NCBI GenBank assembly: GCA_014529385.2
Contig: CM043955.1
Coordinates: 152,878,140 to 152,942,139 of the forward strand
Source: Adiantum capillus-veneris
Lineage: Eukaryota > Streptophyta > Polypodiopsida > Polypodiales > Pteridaceae
Direction of reading: 5' to 3'
DNA: 64,000 nucleotides
Position numbers and translations under genes: made by a program. Below, piece after piece: positions 11,560 through 24,022 of this stretch; within the stretch, counting starts at the first letter, position 1, and each line of letters starts with the position of its first letter. The notes below the pieces were generated by a model. The model did not search any database. It was not told where the DNA came from and saw nothing but the letters and a program-made list of their open reading frames with translations.

Positions 11560-12640
11560 GGACCCCAAGATACACGAGGCCTGCTACTAACCAAGTGTCC
11601 TCTCTATGTGCTAACCATGGGGTTGCAAACAAGAGGCCGCCGCAAGCTCTCCTCCATGCAAGTGGGTTGGTGTTGCTTTAGGCCACCCCTCACCTGCTCC
11701 CATGACCTAAGCAAGCTCGTAGAAAATCAGTCCTCCAACCTCCTACTCATGCCAACTCTGTCCATCTTTGTAAAAATCCACCTAGTGGATGGGCTCCAAG
11801 GGCCACCTGCATGAGGAACTTCAGCTTGAATTTTTCTTGATCAACCTCTCTAGTTGTCTGATGTAGGAGCTCGAGAAGATCCAACAAGATGTGATGTACC
11901 ACATGGTAGCCAACAACACCTGATTGGCCACTACAACTTTGCCTACCAAAGAGAGCCATAATGAGCTCCAATGAAGCAATTTCCTCCTAATGGACAAGAG
12001 GAGGGTAGTAGGTTTTTGCTTTGGGGACAAATCCAAGCCAACCTGACAACCTAGATAGTGTACAGAAGTCCCTAGGGGAATCCACCTAAAGCCCTCACTC
12101 GAAAACTCATAGAAGAGAAAGAGAACGGGGGAAAGAGGGAAACCTTGTCTAACCAAGTGCATGAGCATGAATCATTCCCCTCTTCCCCCTACCAAGAGCA
12201 CCTGGTTGTGCAAAATATGTAAATGACTAACACACCTCTAATCCAAGCATCTGCGAACCCCATCCTACATAGAGTGCCCTCCAAGAAATCCCAGTCAACT
12301 CTATTGTAAGCCTTCGCAAAATTGAGAAGGAGGATCACAAGATCCTCTCCTTGGAGATGCACGAGGGCAGACGCCTCCCAAAAGTTTAAAATGTTGTCAA
12401 GGATACTACGTTCCTTGACAAAACCTATCTGGGTCCCATGTAAAATTCTCTCAGAGTAGTGGCTAAATCCTCAAACTCATAGCCTTGGCTAAGATCTTGT
12501 AGGTTGAGTTGAGAATGGTGATGGGTCGTCGCTGCCGAGTCTCATCCAAGGAGCCTCCCTTCTTGGGAATAAGGTATATCAAGCCCTCACTCATGTTGTC
12601 AGCTAGTGTGTAAAATATATTGGTAGGTGCTATAAAGATC
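11560..12640 (-). pseudogene. Decayed LINE (non-LTR retrotransposon) reverse transcriptase fragment
   Basis: Minus-strand translation shows LINE RT landmarks in order: LIPKKGG, RQRRPITILNSTYKILAK (12463-12648), VKERSILDNIL (about 12410), NFAKAYNR near 12320 (where functional LINEs have DFEKAYDR), RQGFPLSPVLF (about 12145), HYLGCQVGL and LSLVGKVVVANQVLL (11821-12168). The segment that would carry the F/YADD catalytic motif is missing between the last two blocks. Frames are broken in several places. This is a dead 5'- and 3'-truncated copy; no poly(A) end was identified. Confidence 0.75.
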
Positions 12641-12790
12641 CAAACCAAGCATGTCCCAGTAATCCCGTTATTTATTTTAGCTTTTAGGTATTTATTTTAC
12701 CTATTTGTCAAAGTCTGGGTAGCGAAATTTATTGAGGTGGGTATATATGTGACTGCTTGCTCTCATTGTACATCGTATCAATTCATTGCC

Positions 12791-13019
12791 AAGTTTGTAA
12801 AGGCGGTGTGTATCACCATGCTTTGCCCATGTCTGCCAGCCAGTGTCAGGCCGTCCACATTTATCTCCTTATTCTTTATACATACAACGATTAAGAAGCT
12901 CTCACTCATTCTCACACTGTGCTCATACAGTGAGATTTGGGAGCTCCACCCACATCCTATGTACTCTCTCTCTCTCCCCTTATCACTCTCCACACATGCA
13001 CCGCATTCGCGCACTCACA
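12791..13019 (+). repeat. Left (5') LTR of element E
   Basis: It ends GCACTCACA, followed two bases later by a primer site. The start is uncertain because similarity with the right copy fades just left of the AAAGGCGGTGTG block. Confidence 0.65.
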
Positions 13020-13021
13020 AT

Positions 13022-13033
13022 TGGTATCAAAGC
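13022..13033 (+). other. Primer-binding site of element E, initiator tRNA-Met type
   Basis: TGGTATCAAAGC sits two bases after the LTR and matches the copia primer site TGGTATCAGAGC with one difference. Confidence 0.75.
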
Positions 13034-14739
13034 TTTGGTGACGCATATGATGGCTTCCCGACGAGACGGAAGCGATGGAGCTCTTAGCTATGGCGGCTTG
13101 AGCTCGACGGAGGTGGATACGGCTTGATGCTGTCAGATCTCAGCTTAGGCATGTATATTCAGCTAGTGTAGCAATCCATTGCTGAATTTTGCAGAGAAAG
13201 AGCAGAAACAAGAAGTGTTGCAGCTCGTTTTTGCTGTTTTTGACTCCCGAAACAGTGTTTTTTATATATCTCCATCACACGGAGTCAGATGGATATGATC
13301 CAGGAGTTTAGGTTGAGGTTTTGACACATTCGAAACACGATGGTGATGTCCGTTTTTTGAAATTCTGCTCTGAATTACCGCAAGTGCAACAACAACAAGG
13401 TTATGTTGCATTTATGGGCCGAAAACAGAGGTTTTTGGCATATCTCCCACATCTCGACACGGATACACATGATCCAGGAGTCTACCCTAAGGTTTTTGGC
13501 ACGTTCTGAACGCATTGGTCGTATCAAAAATTTAAAATTTTGAGTGTTTAATTTTATGCTGCAGCCTATCAACAATATCAATTTATCGAGGTTTTGCAAT
13601 TTGATTTCTACAGTGTAGAGAGTGATGCAGTTTGCATCTTTGGCTACGTATGGCACACTATGGTGCTATTTGAGAGAGAATTCACCTTGTTTTTGCGTAT
13701 GCAAGTGATGATTTGGGATGTGACTTTTGGATCGTCACACATTCGGATGGGGTTTCGTGCGCATTGTTTGATTGTGTGGGGAATTTCAGAGAGCCTTTTT
13801 AGCACGGTTTTGTGCAGTTTCATGTTATGTATGCATTATGCGGATAAATTTGAGCTAGCCATAGCTCGCACGTAGCAGGTTTGCAGTGTTTTGGACAGGT
13901 ACACATCCATAGAGCTACTCAGTCAGGAGTGACCCAATTTGCCAGACTTTTGGCATTGCATGTAGACCATTTGTGGCTTTTGCTACTGAGACACTGAGTA
14001 TCTATTTTCATGCGTATTTGGTGAGTTTTTTGAGTTTTTGCTCAGTTTCGAGGGGAAACTCGTCGGATTTTTCCAAGATTTCTTGCCATGGTTTGCATAT
14101 TCATAGTTTGCTCTCTGATGGTATAGTGGTCAATATATTCCCACTTTGACACTGATCGGGTATTTACTCTCACTTTGAAAGATTTTGTCAGTTTGGACAT
14201 AGTTTGGTGTTCTTGTACCCACTCTCACCAGAGTGAGGATTGTGTATGCTACGGTTTTCTGGCACATTTTTCATTCATTGACACATTTTGGCATCAATTT
14301 TTCACTCACATATGTATGTCATTTGTGGTGTCATTGAGTGATACTCCGGCTAGAGCGGTTTGGCTCTGTGTATGACTTTGTGAGGTGATTCCGGACGAGT
14401 ACATTCCCGGATTGGCCGTTTGGGCATCTATTGTTGTCTCCATTGCGATTTATAGCTGAGTTTTTTACTCCAGTTGAGACTCTGGCAAATTTTTCCAGGT
14501 ATGTATACCTATTGTAGAGGCTAGTGAGCTTGATCGTTTGCTCACCTTCTTTGCTTGAGACAATGGTTTGCTCTAGGGTGGGAAAGTCTTGTGATCTCAA
14601 GCATTGTTTGCCATAGTTTTGGCATGGACATGGAGACGCTTCAGGTTAGAGGCGGTTCTCATTCACGATCTCGTTTACGATCTAGACTGCCAATGAGCAT
14701 ATTAGGCATCGTTGCTTCAGGCGTATGAGGCAACGGAAG
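13034..14739 (+). other. Left interior of element E, largely non-coding
   Basis: No Gag or Pol domain was recognised. Around 13260 and 13435 there is a diverged direct repeat of about 174 bases (both copies contain GATCCAGGAGT). The interior stops at the CACTA insertion (14740) and resumes at 33295. Confidence 0.5.
14737..14739. other. Target-site duplication of element D (AAG), left copy
   Basis: AAG immediately precedes the CACTA terminus; the second copy is 33295-33297. Confidence 0.8.
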
Positions 14740-14910
14740 CACTATGGGAGAATCGTGCTATTACCGCACAACATTACCGCATAAGAGGAGAGAGAGAGCT
14801 TCAAGAAAGAGAGAGAGTGTATGGTGCAGACCCGGTGGCGCGTTCCCCAGCTTTACCACGACAATTACCGCCTGTATTACCGCACAAATAAACGCCCAGA
14901 TTAACGACCC
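14740..14910. repeat. Left terminal and subterminal repeats of element D
   Basis: CACTATG is followed by at least four ATTACCGC copies (around 14760, 14775, 14863 and 14876). In CACTA elements such subterminal motifs are bound by the TNPA-type protein. Confidence 0.75.
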
Positions 14911-14995
14911 GGAAAAGAATCCAAGTGATCCATTCCTCTCCCACTTTTCCCTTTCTATAAATCCTATTCTATTTTGTTACTTTTCAGAAATTGGT

Positions 14996-15441
14996 ACCCC
15001 CTTTTTGCATGGAGTGTAAGAAATCCCATTCTCATTGGGATTTTTAGTACCTCTCTTCTCTTTGCTTGCCTCATCTATTGGTACGATTCTCCTACTCTAC
15101 TCATTTGTACTCCATGAGATTCTATATCAATAAATATTTTATTTCCACTTCAAAATCTTATGTCAACTATGCATTCATATGAAAATGGCAAGCGAACGAT
15201 GATCTAAATTGTATTGTCACCCCCTTTTTGCACGGAGTGTCAGAAATCCCATTCTCATTGGGATTTTTAGTACCTCTCTTCTCTTTGCTTGCCTCATCTA
15301 TTGGTATGATTCTCCTACTCTACTCATTTGTACTCCATGAGATTCTATAAACAAAAATATTTTGTTTCCACCTCAAAATCTTATGTCAACTATGCATTCA
15401 TATGGAAATGGCAAGCGAACGATGATCAAAATTGTATTGTC
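14996..15441. repeat. Tandem duplication, 223-bp unit, in element D
   Basis: Copies 14996-15218 and 15219-15441 are nearly identical, both holding ATCCCATTCTCATTGGGATT (itself a palindrome) and GGCAAGCGAACGATGATC. It lies just downstream of the TNP2 stop. The embedded palindrome could form a transcript hairpin; this is inference. Confidence 0.85.
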
Positions 15442-15513
15442 TTGCGTTCATAAACAAATATCCCTTTTGTACAACATAAGTAGAGAAAGAAGTCAAAATC
15501 CAAAAGATATTTA

Positions 15514-18500
15514 TTAATTTTCATCCTCCAAGAGATCTCTACAAGTGCTTACATCCATGTCCAACCCCATGGTAGCTAAATCAACAAATAAATCTATTGA
15601 TTCATCCTCTATAGCCTCTCCTATTGAATCATCATCATCCTCTCCATCCTCGTCCTCCTCCTCACTATGGTTGGTTATTGGGAATGGTTGGTTCTCCTCG
15701 ACCTCAATTGCATCATCGTCATTGGCGTCTTCTTGAGATGGTATGATGGGATCTGCCAAAGTCTCTACGTTCGTATCTGCAAAGATAGATCTGCTCCGTG
15801 GTGTGACTGGAATAACATACCATAGTCGTCTTCGATACATACAAGGCACATAAAACACCTGTAGGTCATAGAGCAAACACCAACATGAATGTAGTTTTGT
15901 ATGTATCATATAATGTTTTAGTGAGTTGCACATGGACTTTACCTGCTCACAACTACTAGGTTGCACCAAGTTGTCGGTCTTCCCGCGATGAAATTACCCG
16001 GAGTCTACCATATAGAGTCCATTCTCATGTCTCTTAACCTCACCCGCAAACCATCGGCAGTCAAAGAGATATTTGTGAAATGTTCTGAAGTCTAATTTGA
16101 TTATCCTCTCTATTGTTCCACATTCCCTCACCTCTTGTGTTGTCGTGTCAAAGTTGCACATAACTCCACTATCATGAGTGGTTCGGCGCTCATCTATCTT
16201 GCGGGTTTGAAAATGACGTCCTTCGGACCACATAGAGTTGAATGTGAAGGCCTGCAAAAACCAATCAAGATAGATGAGAGAGAGAGAGAGAGAGAGGTGG
16301 CACACATACACACACCCACACACACACACACTCGCACACACACACTAAACACATAATATTACCCTTGGTAGACATCCTCGCGCGACTCCCATTCTTTAGG
16401 GCTTATTTGTTCTCCTTGTGCCTTGGCCTTGGTCATGGCATTGTGTATCCACCCAACTGGAATTAGATCAGGGTATTTGGCAAGCTCTTTAGGAAAGGGA
16501 GGTGCTCGCCTACCGCCATGCGACCTCTTCCATGCGATCTCTCCCTTTCTCTCGTTGTACACACCTCCACATACATATCCACCCATTTGCCCATGATGGG
16601 AGCATTGAGTAGACAATGGTTGTTGACTATGGCTTGAAATTCCCTATCCAAAATCAAGAGAGAACCTTTCCCACTTGGAATGTTTGCGTGTTTTTTTGGA
16701 TCCTCTTCCTCCATCTTTAAACGAGGCAATGATGGGTCTATTGTGAAAAGATATTGAGAGACATACACAAAAGCCTCTTGTACAATCCAACCCTCTGCCA
16801 TGCTTGCCTGAACACATGTACATGAAACCATTAGTGATTAAAGTAATTAATAAAAAGCGTTGTGAATACAATCCAATCCTAATAAGGTTTAACACTTAAG
16901 ATCGATGAATACCTCTGGTTGTGATCGTAGCCTTACAAAGTCTTTCAAGGTCTTTAGGAACCTCTCAAGAAAGAACATCCACCTTGAGTGAATCACACCA
17001 CAAATGGCTATCTCCTCAACAAGATGGAGCAATAGGTGAACTTGGCTAACAAGGATAGAACGTGGGAATGCATCCTCAATAGCACAAGTTGCTTCAATCG
17101 CTAGAAGTCGAGCTGTTGGAATGGCTGAAACTTCGATTTCTTTGGAACTCACAAACCTATAACCAAAAAACCCTTCATAATCTTCATAGTAAAGTTAGTT
17201 TTCAAAGTAAAGTTTAGGAGGGAGGATCAAATGTTCTATACCTGACAACTTCTCCCACCTTGAATATTGCAGTCTTTACCTTCATGTCCGCAAATCCACT
17301 AATGATAATTGGAAGCACAAACTATTGCACAAACAAAAAGACTTTTTAGTATCCAGAACCCTAAACCACATACACACACACACACACACACATTACCTGA
17401 AGAATCTTGTGCCAATCATGGGATTTGAGCCCATACAGTTGTGTGGATCCTCCTTTCTTAGTTTTAGTGAAGGCACCCTTGAGCGAACGCATATAACCTG
17501 TTGGAGTACGGATGGATGCAATGACTTGTTTCATCCGCTCTTGATCCACCCTTGATAGAATCCAAGGTGCCTTTGGAAGAACCATCTTCCCCCGAGGCCC
17601 CATGCGAGGTGTGGCCGAAGGAGGGAGCCTCCTTATGGCCCTCATGTCCTCTCTAGCCCCCAATGAATCTTTCTTGCCTACTATGTGATCCCATATAGCT
17701 TGGCCAACATTTTTGAACACATGCATTGGATCCAATATGTGTTGGATTTTTAATGGAGCCCAATAGGGTAGTGATAAGAAAATAGAGTACCTAGACACAC
17801 CCCTAGGTGGATCATTGGGAGGAGACAATGTGCTGTGATGCTCGTTCCAATGTCTTGCCCAATCGGCCATGGTCCAATGGAGTGGCTCCATCCCATTGCA
17901 CGGTGGAGCATAAGATGGATGTGTGGGTGGCAAGAAGCGATGGTTATTGGGGTAGATCACCTTACCAAGTAGAGCGGGTCTCTCTGTCACGAGTGAGGGT
18001 CCACAAGTTGGGCATGCCCTATGTCCAGATGTCGATAGTCCTACAAAAACAAAATACATAGCCACATATAAGTGACCAATGCAAAGACATTAAAGAGCAT
18101 CACAAAGGAAAAGCTTACCAAAAATCTCTCCAAGCCCGGGGTAATCATGCATGGTCCACATGAGACTGCACTTGATCATTGTGCACCGATCACGAAGTGG
18201 TCTTGATACATCAAAAACATCTATGCCGTTCCATGGCTCTTGAAGCTCTTCAATCAAAGGTGCTAAATATACATCCATGTTCTTCACCTTGTGTTTTCCT
18301 CGGACTAGAAGAGAGAGCAAAATGTTCCCCTTCTTGGTTGACTCCCATGGTGGAATGTTGTAGTTCACAACAACCACTGGCCAAGTACTCCATGAGGTAG
18401 ACCGATGCCCAAATGGGTTTACCCCATCACTAGCCAGACCAAGCCTCAAGTGACGAGGCTCTTCTCTAAACTCCGGCCATGTTTGCTCAATGTGTTGCCA

Positions 18501-19597
18501 TGCCGGCGAGTCAACCGGCACTCTCATAACCCCATCGGTGGAGCGATTTGTCATATGCCATGTAAGAAGCTCGCTTGTTCCTTTGGTGCTAAACATGTGC
18601 TTGATGCGGGGAATGAGGGGGAAATGACGAAGAACCTTGTGAGGTATTGTGGTTCCTTGCATTCCCTCTTTGTACCTTAATTCTCCACACTCGGGGCAAG
18701 CATCAAGGCCTGCATGTTGATTGCGGAATAGCACGCAATCATTGACACATGCATGTATGCGATCATAGTCCATCCCAAGACCTGTCACCACTTGTCGTGC
18801 CTTACTTCGATTTTCTGGAAGATGATTGCCTTTAGGAATCATCTTGCCTAATAGCCTATGACATAATTAAAGAACACTAGTTATTGCATATAACCACGAA
18901 AAAAACTCACAACTAACACTTATTACACTTAAACGTACCTCAATAGTGCATCGACCCTTGCATTTCTCCATCCAAACATTGCTTGAATATTCAAGATCTC
19001 AAGAGACGCTCGTAATATGGAGTAGGAGCATCCCTCGTAAAGAGCGGTGTGTGCTGCCTCTAGCAATGAATCTTTGGTTTTTTGGGCAGCTTCTTCACAT
19101 GCACACTCAGGCTCACACTCATTCTCCGCCTCACGTGCAAGAAGATCTTCAACCATATTGTGCAAATGATCTTCCTCCACCTCCATGTGGGGCGGGGTGG
19201 TGGGGAGATCCCCATATGTGGTGGATGTAGGATGTGAATGCGCTCGTGTGGACCCACCCACATCGGAAGGCGGGTGTGACCCCCCTCCCATGACTTCTTC
19301 TTGGAGCAATCGCTCTCCCGTCCTTCTCCCGTCTCCGCCCCCGATCACACTCCAATGGGGAGCGACATCAATGGATGCCAAAACCCTCGGATCGCTAGTT
19401 TCCATTCGAGCGCGTTTTCTCGGATCGTCCCATAGCCCATAATCATCCACGTGAGCCAAGCATATACATCGAAGCCGTGCAATTGCATGCTTACATCGCG
19501 TACATGGACATGGTAATCGCTCCACCAACCATCGAGTTCGTTCCGCGCCAACCGGTGGACCCATGTCATCCCAATCGTCCTGCACACACGACCACAC
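15514..19597 (-). pseudogene. TNP2-type CACTA transposase of element D, eight exons, frameshifted
   Basis: TNP2 cuts and joins CACTA elements. Exons deduced from open frames and GT-AG sites, 5' to 3': about 18939-19579, 18119-18855, 17397-18040, 17242-17321, 16913-17156, 16363-16807, 15943-16251, 15514-15858. The first holds a transposase-associated domain (CPCTRCKHA). The next two hold the TNP2 core (LGLASDGVNPFG; WPVVVVNYNIPPW; MDVYLAPLIEEL; DPMHVFKNVGQ). The following exons hold DUF4218-like (GVIHSRWMFFLERF) and DUF4216-like (SGVMCNFDT) parts. The protein ends in an acidic tail. Damage: the frame shifts near 16550 and a TAA lies at 15994-15996. The first exon and start codon are unresolved. 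The closest relative in the window is the intact copy at 37990-41718. Confidence 0.82.
17371..17392. repeat. (AC)n microsatellite in a TNP2 intron of element D
   Basis: About 11 AC dinucleotides directly follow the donor site at 17396 in the minus-strand intron. Confidence 0.8.
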
Positions 19598-19734
19598 ACT
19601 AAATAAGAAAAAATTAAATAAGAATATGAAAAATCAAGAATGTTTGTACTGACATGACTGACACTCATTAAAGATAGAGGGTAGTGGGTACAACAGGTCA
19701 TGCAGTCAGTGAGCGTAACCTTAATGTCCTGTCA

Positions 19735-19802
19735 TAGATTTTCGCGGTAATAATTGCGGTAATACTGGCGGTAACCTATGCAGCAATACTCGCGGTAATA
19801 TT
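19735..19802. promoter_or_regulatory. Cluster of GCGGTAAT motifs upstream of TNP2 in element D
   Basis: At least five GCGGTAAT-like copies lie within 70 bases just upstream of the minus-strand TNP2 gene. They are the reverse complement of the ATTACCGC repeats at both element ends. In Spm the element protein binds both subterminal repeats and the promoter, so this cluster may allow autoregulation; that link is inference. Confidence 0.5.
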
Positions 19803-20052
19803 TCAAGAAGATTTTTTTATATAAAGGGGGCACCTGCGTGCCCCCGCGAAATTGAATGCCAAAATTTCAAAATCGACCTCCTCTTCTGCGCGGGCCTGTT
19901 TCCTTCTCCATCTCCAAGCTCCCTCTCCTTCTCCCTCTCCATCTCCATCTCCGACCTCTATTACTCTCTTCATCTCCATCCCCACCATTTCCAAGAGACC
20001 GAGGTCACGAATGTAAGTGCTCAAACTCTCTCTCTTTCTTCTCGTTCTTCTA

Positions 20053-20691
20053 CACACACACACACACACACAAACACATACAGACACACACAATGCATAC
20101 ACATTGCACACACACACACACACACACAATGCATACACACACATGCACTAACATGCACACACACGCACACACACACACACACAATTTTATGCACAATCAC
20201 ACACTAATGCCCGCATTAGTGCGTGCATGCATTATACACACACTAATGCGGGCATTAATGTGTGATTGTGCACAAAATAGTGTGTGAAAACACACTATTT
20301 TGTGCACAATCACACACTAATGCCCGCATTAGTGCGTGCATGCGTTACAAGCACACACTAATGCTTGCGTTAGGGTGTGCTTGTGCATGAATTAGTGTGT
20401 AAACACACTAATGGATGCACAAGCACACACTAATGCAAGCATTAGTGTGTGCATGCATTAGTTAGTTTTTACACACTATTTTGTGCACAAATTACACACT
20501 AATGTCGCACTAGTTAGTTTTGAGGGTTTATTTTGTGCACAAATTACACACTAATGCCACAATAGTTAGTTTTTACACACTAATGCCCGTATTAGTGTGT
20601 GCATGCATTATACACACACGCATTAGTTAGTTTCTACACACTAATTTGTGTCCAAGCACACACTAATGCAAGCATTAGTGTGTGCATGCAT
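20053..20691. repeat. AC-rich palindromic array in element D, left part
   Basis: (CA)n runs (20053-20190) lead into an irregular array of short palindromes built on CACACTAATGC and its inverse GCATTAGTGTG, separated by TGCATGCAT or TTTTGTGCACAA. Many units are perfect inverted repeats of 20-30 bases. No coding content. The array continues after element C at 30010. Confidence 0.85.
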
Positions 20692-20902
20692 TGACGGGAG
20701 CAAAGCGAACCCTGAACCCCCGACGGCCTCTAAAACACCGGGGACTGAATGGTGCGCCTCGAGCCTGTCATGGTAAAGCAAACAGGGGGCACCACCTAGC
20801 TTCAACGGCTAGGACGCAAACAACACACCACCATAACAAAGTTTTTATCCAAGAGAGATGGATGCTTGGGAGTAATGATGAAGAGGAAAGGGAATGAGAT
20901 CA

Positions 20903-20966
<64 letters not shown>

Positions 20967-22290
20967 TAGCGGCTTAGTACTTAGGCACCACAAAAGGATG
21001 GCGAATCCGCACACCCTTCACACATACACAAGCTCACTCCAAAACACAAGACTAGGTGGCGATTCCGCACACCTCACATGGGCAAAACATTGCAAGAAAA
21101 CATACTCACAAAACCTCAAGCTTTATTTAGAGAATTAGGCGATGAAATGGGGAGCATAGGGTAGGGGAATGAGAAGGGAGAGAGTGGTAGAGCACATGGC
21201 GGATAGGTGGGAGTTGATGGCGAAGACTCGCACGAGGATTATGGCCATCATCCTTCATTTAGTTGCCCTTCATCTTCCATAGCCAAGGGTGTAGAGGTCA
21301 TGCTCAAGACAAGCATGGTGATTGCGGTGATGGTGATGGTGATGGTGTGGGTGTGTGTGTGTGCACTAGGCACACACAGTGCATAGTGTGTTCTTTGGTG
21401 ATGTTGTGTGTTTTTGTGTGATGGTGACCCCTCTTTATATAGGGGAGGAGGGGGGGGAGAAATTCTAGAATTTAGAAATGAAGAAATCATTATCTTCATA
21501 GGCCATGTGACTGTGGGTCCCACTTGTCTGGCTGTGTGTATATGTGCCAGAACAGCAGTCTCATGAGAGAGAGACTAAGAGAGAGACTAAGAGAGAGAGA
21601 TGGGTTGATGAAAAAAAGTGAGAGGTGACATGGAGAATAAAGTAATTACAAGAGGGGAGAGAGAGGAGTGTGTTCAGAGGTGAATCTGTGTGCAGATGTG
21701 TGTGAACACAAGAAAAATCAGGTAACCACCGGGTGGGGATGGGTCTGTGGGCACCTTTTTTTAGTGAAACTGAGTGTGTGTGAGTGTGGGGGAGGTTATT
21801 TAGCTACAAGACAAGAGACATGGTGCCCTTTAGAGAGAGGGGGGGTATTTGGGTCATGGGATATGATAGGAGAGAGAAAGGGGGGGTGGGGTATACTATT
21901 TTGGAAGATAGGGTAAGTTGCATGTGAGTTAGGGTGCATTATTGGTGAGTTATAATGCATTATTGGTGAGAGGTGGGGTAGCTTGAGGGGAGAGAGAAAG
22001 GAGAAAGGACAAGGGGAAGAGAGGGGGGGTTGACCTTTTGAGTGGAGGAGAGGAAAAGGGACACACGGCGGGGCAACAGTGAAGAAAAAGGAGGCAAGGT
22101 GGGGATGGGCTACCCCGCAGGCATAAGGTGGCCTATTTTACCTTTCTTATATATTTACATAATCATACTTTATTTTTTTCTTACTTTTTTTCCAATGTTT
22201 TCTATCACTCCCTCCCTAAGAGGGGGTTTTCATGGGGTAGGGACGAGAGAAGAGGGGTATGGGAGCTTGGCTTGTGAAAAGCCCCCATCA
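20692..22290 (-). repeat. 3' LTR of element C
   Basis: About 1599 bp and almost identical to 28419-30009, with scattered single-base differences and a different (GA)n length (20907-20962). A TATA box (TATATAAAG, minus) lies at 21433-21441. Confidence 0.92.
21433..21441 (-). promoter_or_regulatory. TATA box in element C LTR
   Basis: TATATAAAG on the minus strand within a GC/purine-rich context. The same box lies at 29163-29171 in the 5' LTR, where it would drive the genomic RNA. Confidence 0.6.
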
Positions 22291-22293
22291 TTA

Positions 22294-22306
22294 GCCCTCC
22301 CCTTTT
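22294..22306 (-). other. Polypurine tract of element C
   Basis: The minus-strand run AAAAGGGGAGGGC ends three bases before the 3' LTR, as expected for the second-strand primer. Confidence 0.75.
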
Positions 22307-22318
22307 GGCTAGAGGCAT

Positions 22319-24022
22319 TCATGTCTCTAGCTCATCTGTTTGATCATTATCGTCGGAGGTGGTGGATGATGGTGTGTTCTCATTTGGAATATCAATTGTT
22401 GGAGCCTGGTCAAATCGAAGAAAATAAGGTTTAAGTCGCCAACCATTTACCCTGGTTTTATGAAGTTTTCCATAAGCCTCCATAAGCTGGTAGCTTCCAT
22501 TGGCATACTTTTTCCTGATGATGAAAGGGCCTTCCCATCGGAGTAGGAGTTTCTTATCCTTGCGCGTGTCGAAGTGATTGTCGTAGCGGAGCACCAACAT
22601 TCCTTTCTTCAATTCTTTTTTCCGGAGATGCTCGTTAAAGCTAAGCCGTCTATGCTCTGCTTGTGCTGCATAATAATTTATTGCTTCTTCTCTGTCTAGC
22701 TGCAGTCTTTCCAAGTTGATGATGTGATCTCTCAAATGCATGTTGGGCTGTTGAAGCTGGCTTGCCATTACTCTGAGACTTTGTAGTTGCACTTAAATGG
22801 GCAAGATTGCTTCCTTACCAAATACTAGATGATACGGTGTGAATCCCAAGGATGTACGAAATGAAGTTCTGTAGGCCCATAAAGCTGGTAGTAGATACTT
22901 ATCCCAGTCTCCAGGATGATTGTTTACCTGCTTGGTAATAATTTTAGAAACCATTCCATTTACCTTTTTAACTAGGCCATTACATTGAGGGTAATATGGT
23001 GAAGAGTGCCTCCTTGTAATGCCCAGTTTCTGCATTAATTCTCCTGCCAAGTTTGCTCTGAAACCTGGCCCTCTATCAGAGATGATCTCTAAAGGTGTGC
23101 CAAACCTATAGCATATGTGCTCGTAGATAAATTTAGCTACCTCTACCGCTGTGATTCTAGTGGTGGTTGTAGCCTCTGCCCATCTAGTCATGTAGTCGAC
23201 CCCCATGATAATGTAGAATTTTCCTGAGTTGGCCCTAGGTAATGGCCCAATGGCATCGATACCCCATTTTTCAAATGGGCCATATGAGAGAATAGGTGTC
23301 TGTGGTTCAGGCATAAGTGACCTAGTGCCGGCCTTTTGACACAACTTACATGTTTTGCACCAGTGGTGTACATCACGGTTGAGGCTAGGCCATATGAAGC
23401 CTGCCTGCAAGATTTTCCTACTTGTTATGTCTAGGGCAAAGTGACCACCACAAACCCCGTCGTGACAGCTAGCAATTACTCCCGTGATTTCCTGAGAGAG
23501 AGGGACCTTCCTGAGTATTTGGTCCTTACCCTTACAGTACAAACTGTCATTGATGAGTCGATACCTTGTGGCCTTCCGCGTCAACCATTGCTTCTGTCCC
23601 TTTGTTAAATCTGATGGGCATTCCCCTGTTTCCAAAAAATGCATGATGTCAGGCAAGGCATCACTTCCTTGAAATAGAGGGAGCTTTAGTTTTATTGCTC
23701 CAGCCACCACTTCCTGTAGTCTTTCACTTGCTAGGGCATCTGCTTCCTGGTTTTGAGCCCTTGGGATATGGTGTATTTGAACTTCTTCAAACTTACCCAA
23801 CAAGGTTTTTACACCACTTAAGTGAGTTTTTAAACTAGGATTCTTGCATGTCCATGCTCCATTTACTTGCCTTACCAGAAGTAGAGCATCCCCAAATACA
23901 TTAAGGCGTTGTACACCTTGCGAGACGCACCATTGTAGACCCTTGGTTAGTGCTGCATACTCAGCTTCATTGTTAGAATGTGAATCTAACAATTGGCCCA
24001 ACGAAAATACCTTTGTCATCAA
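22319..24022 (-). pseudogene. Element C second RNase H (C-terminal part) and integrase
   Basis: The frame begins inside the second RNase H domain (NNEAEY; FGDALLLVRQV; AQNQEADALA). The integrase follows, with an HHCC finger (H...GGHF; CKTCKLC), catalytic aspartates (GIDAIG; ISDRGPGF) and QCNGLVKKVNG, where the family has Glu before the second Lys. The codon at 22967-22969 reads AAA, so the third catalytic acid is lost. TAA at 22793-22795 interrupts the frame after KEAILPI. The same frame then continues to 22319 with the GPF-like region (RWEGPFII). Not functional as it stands. Confidence 0.87.
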
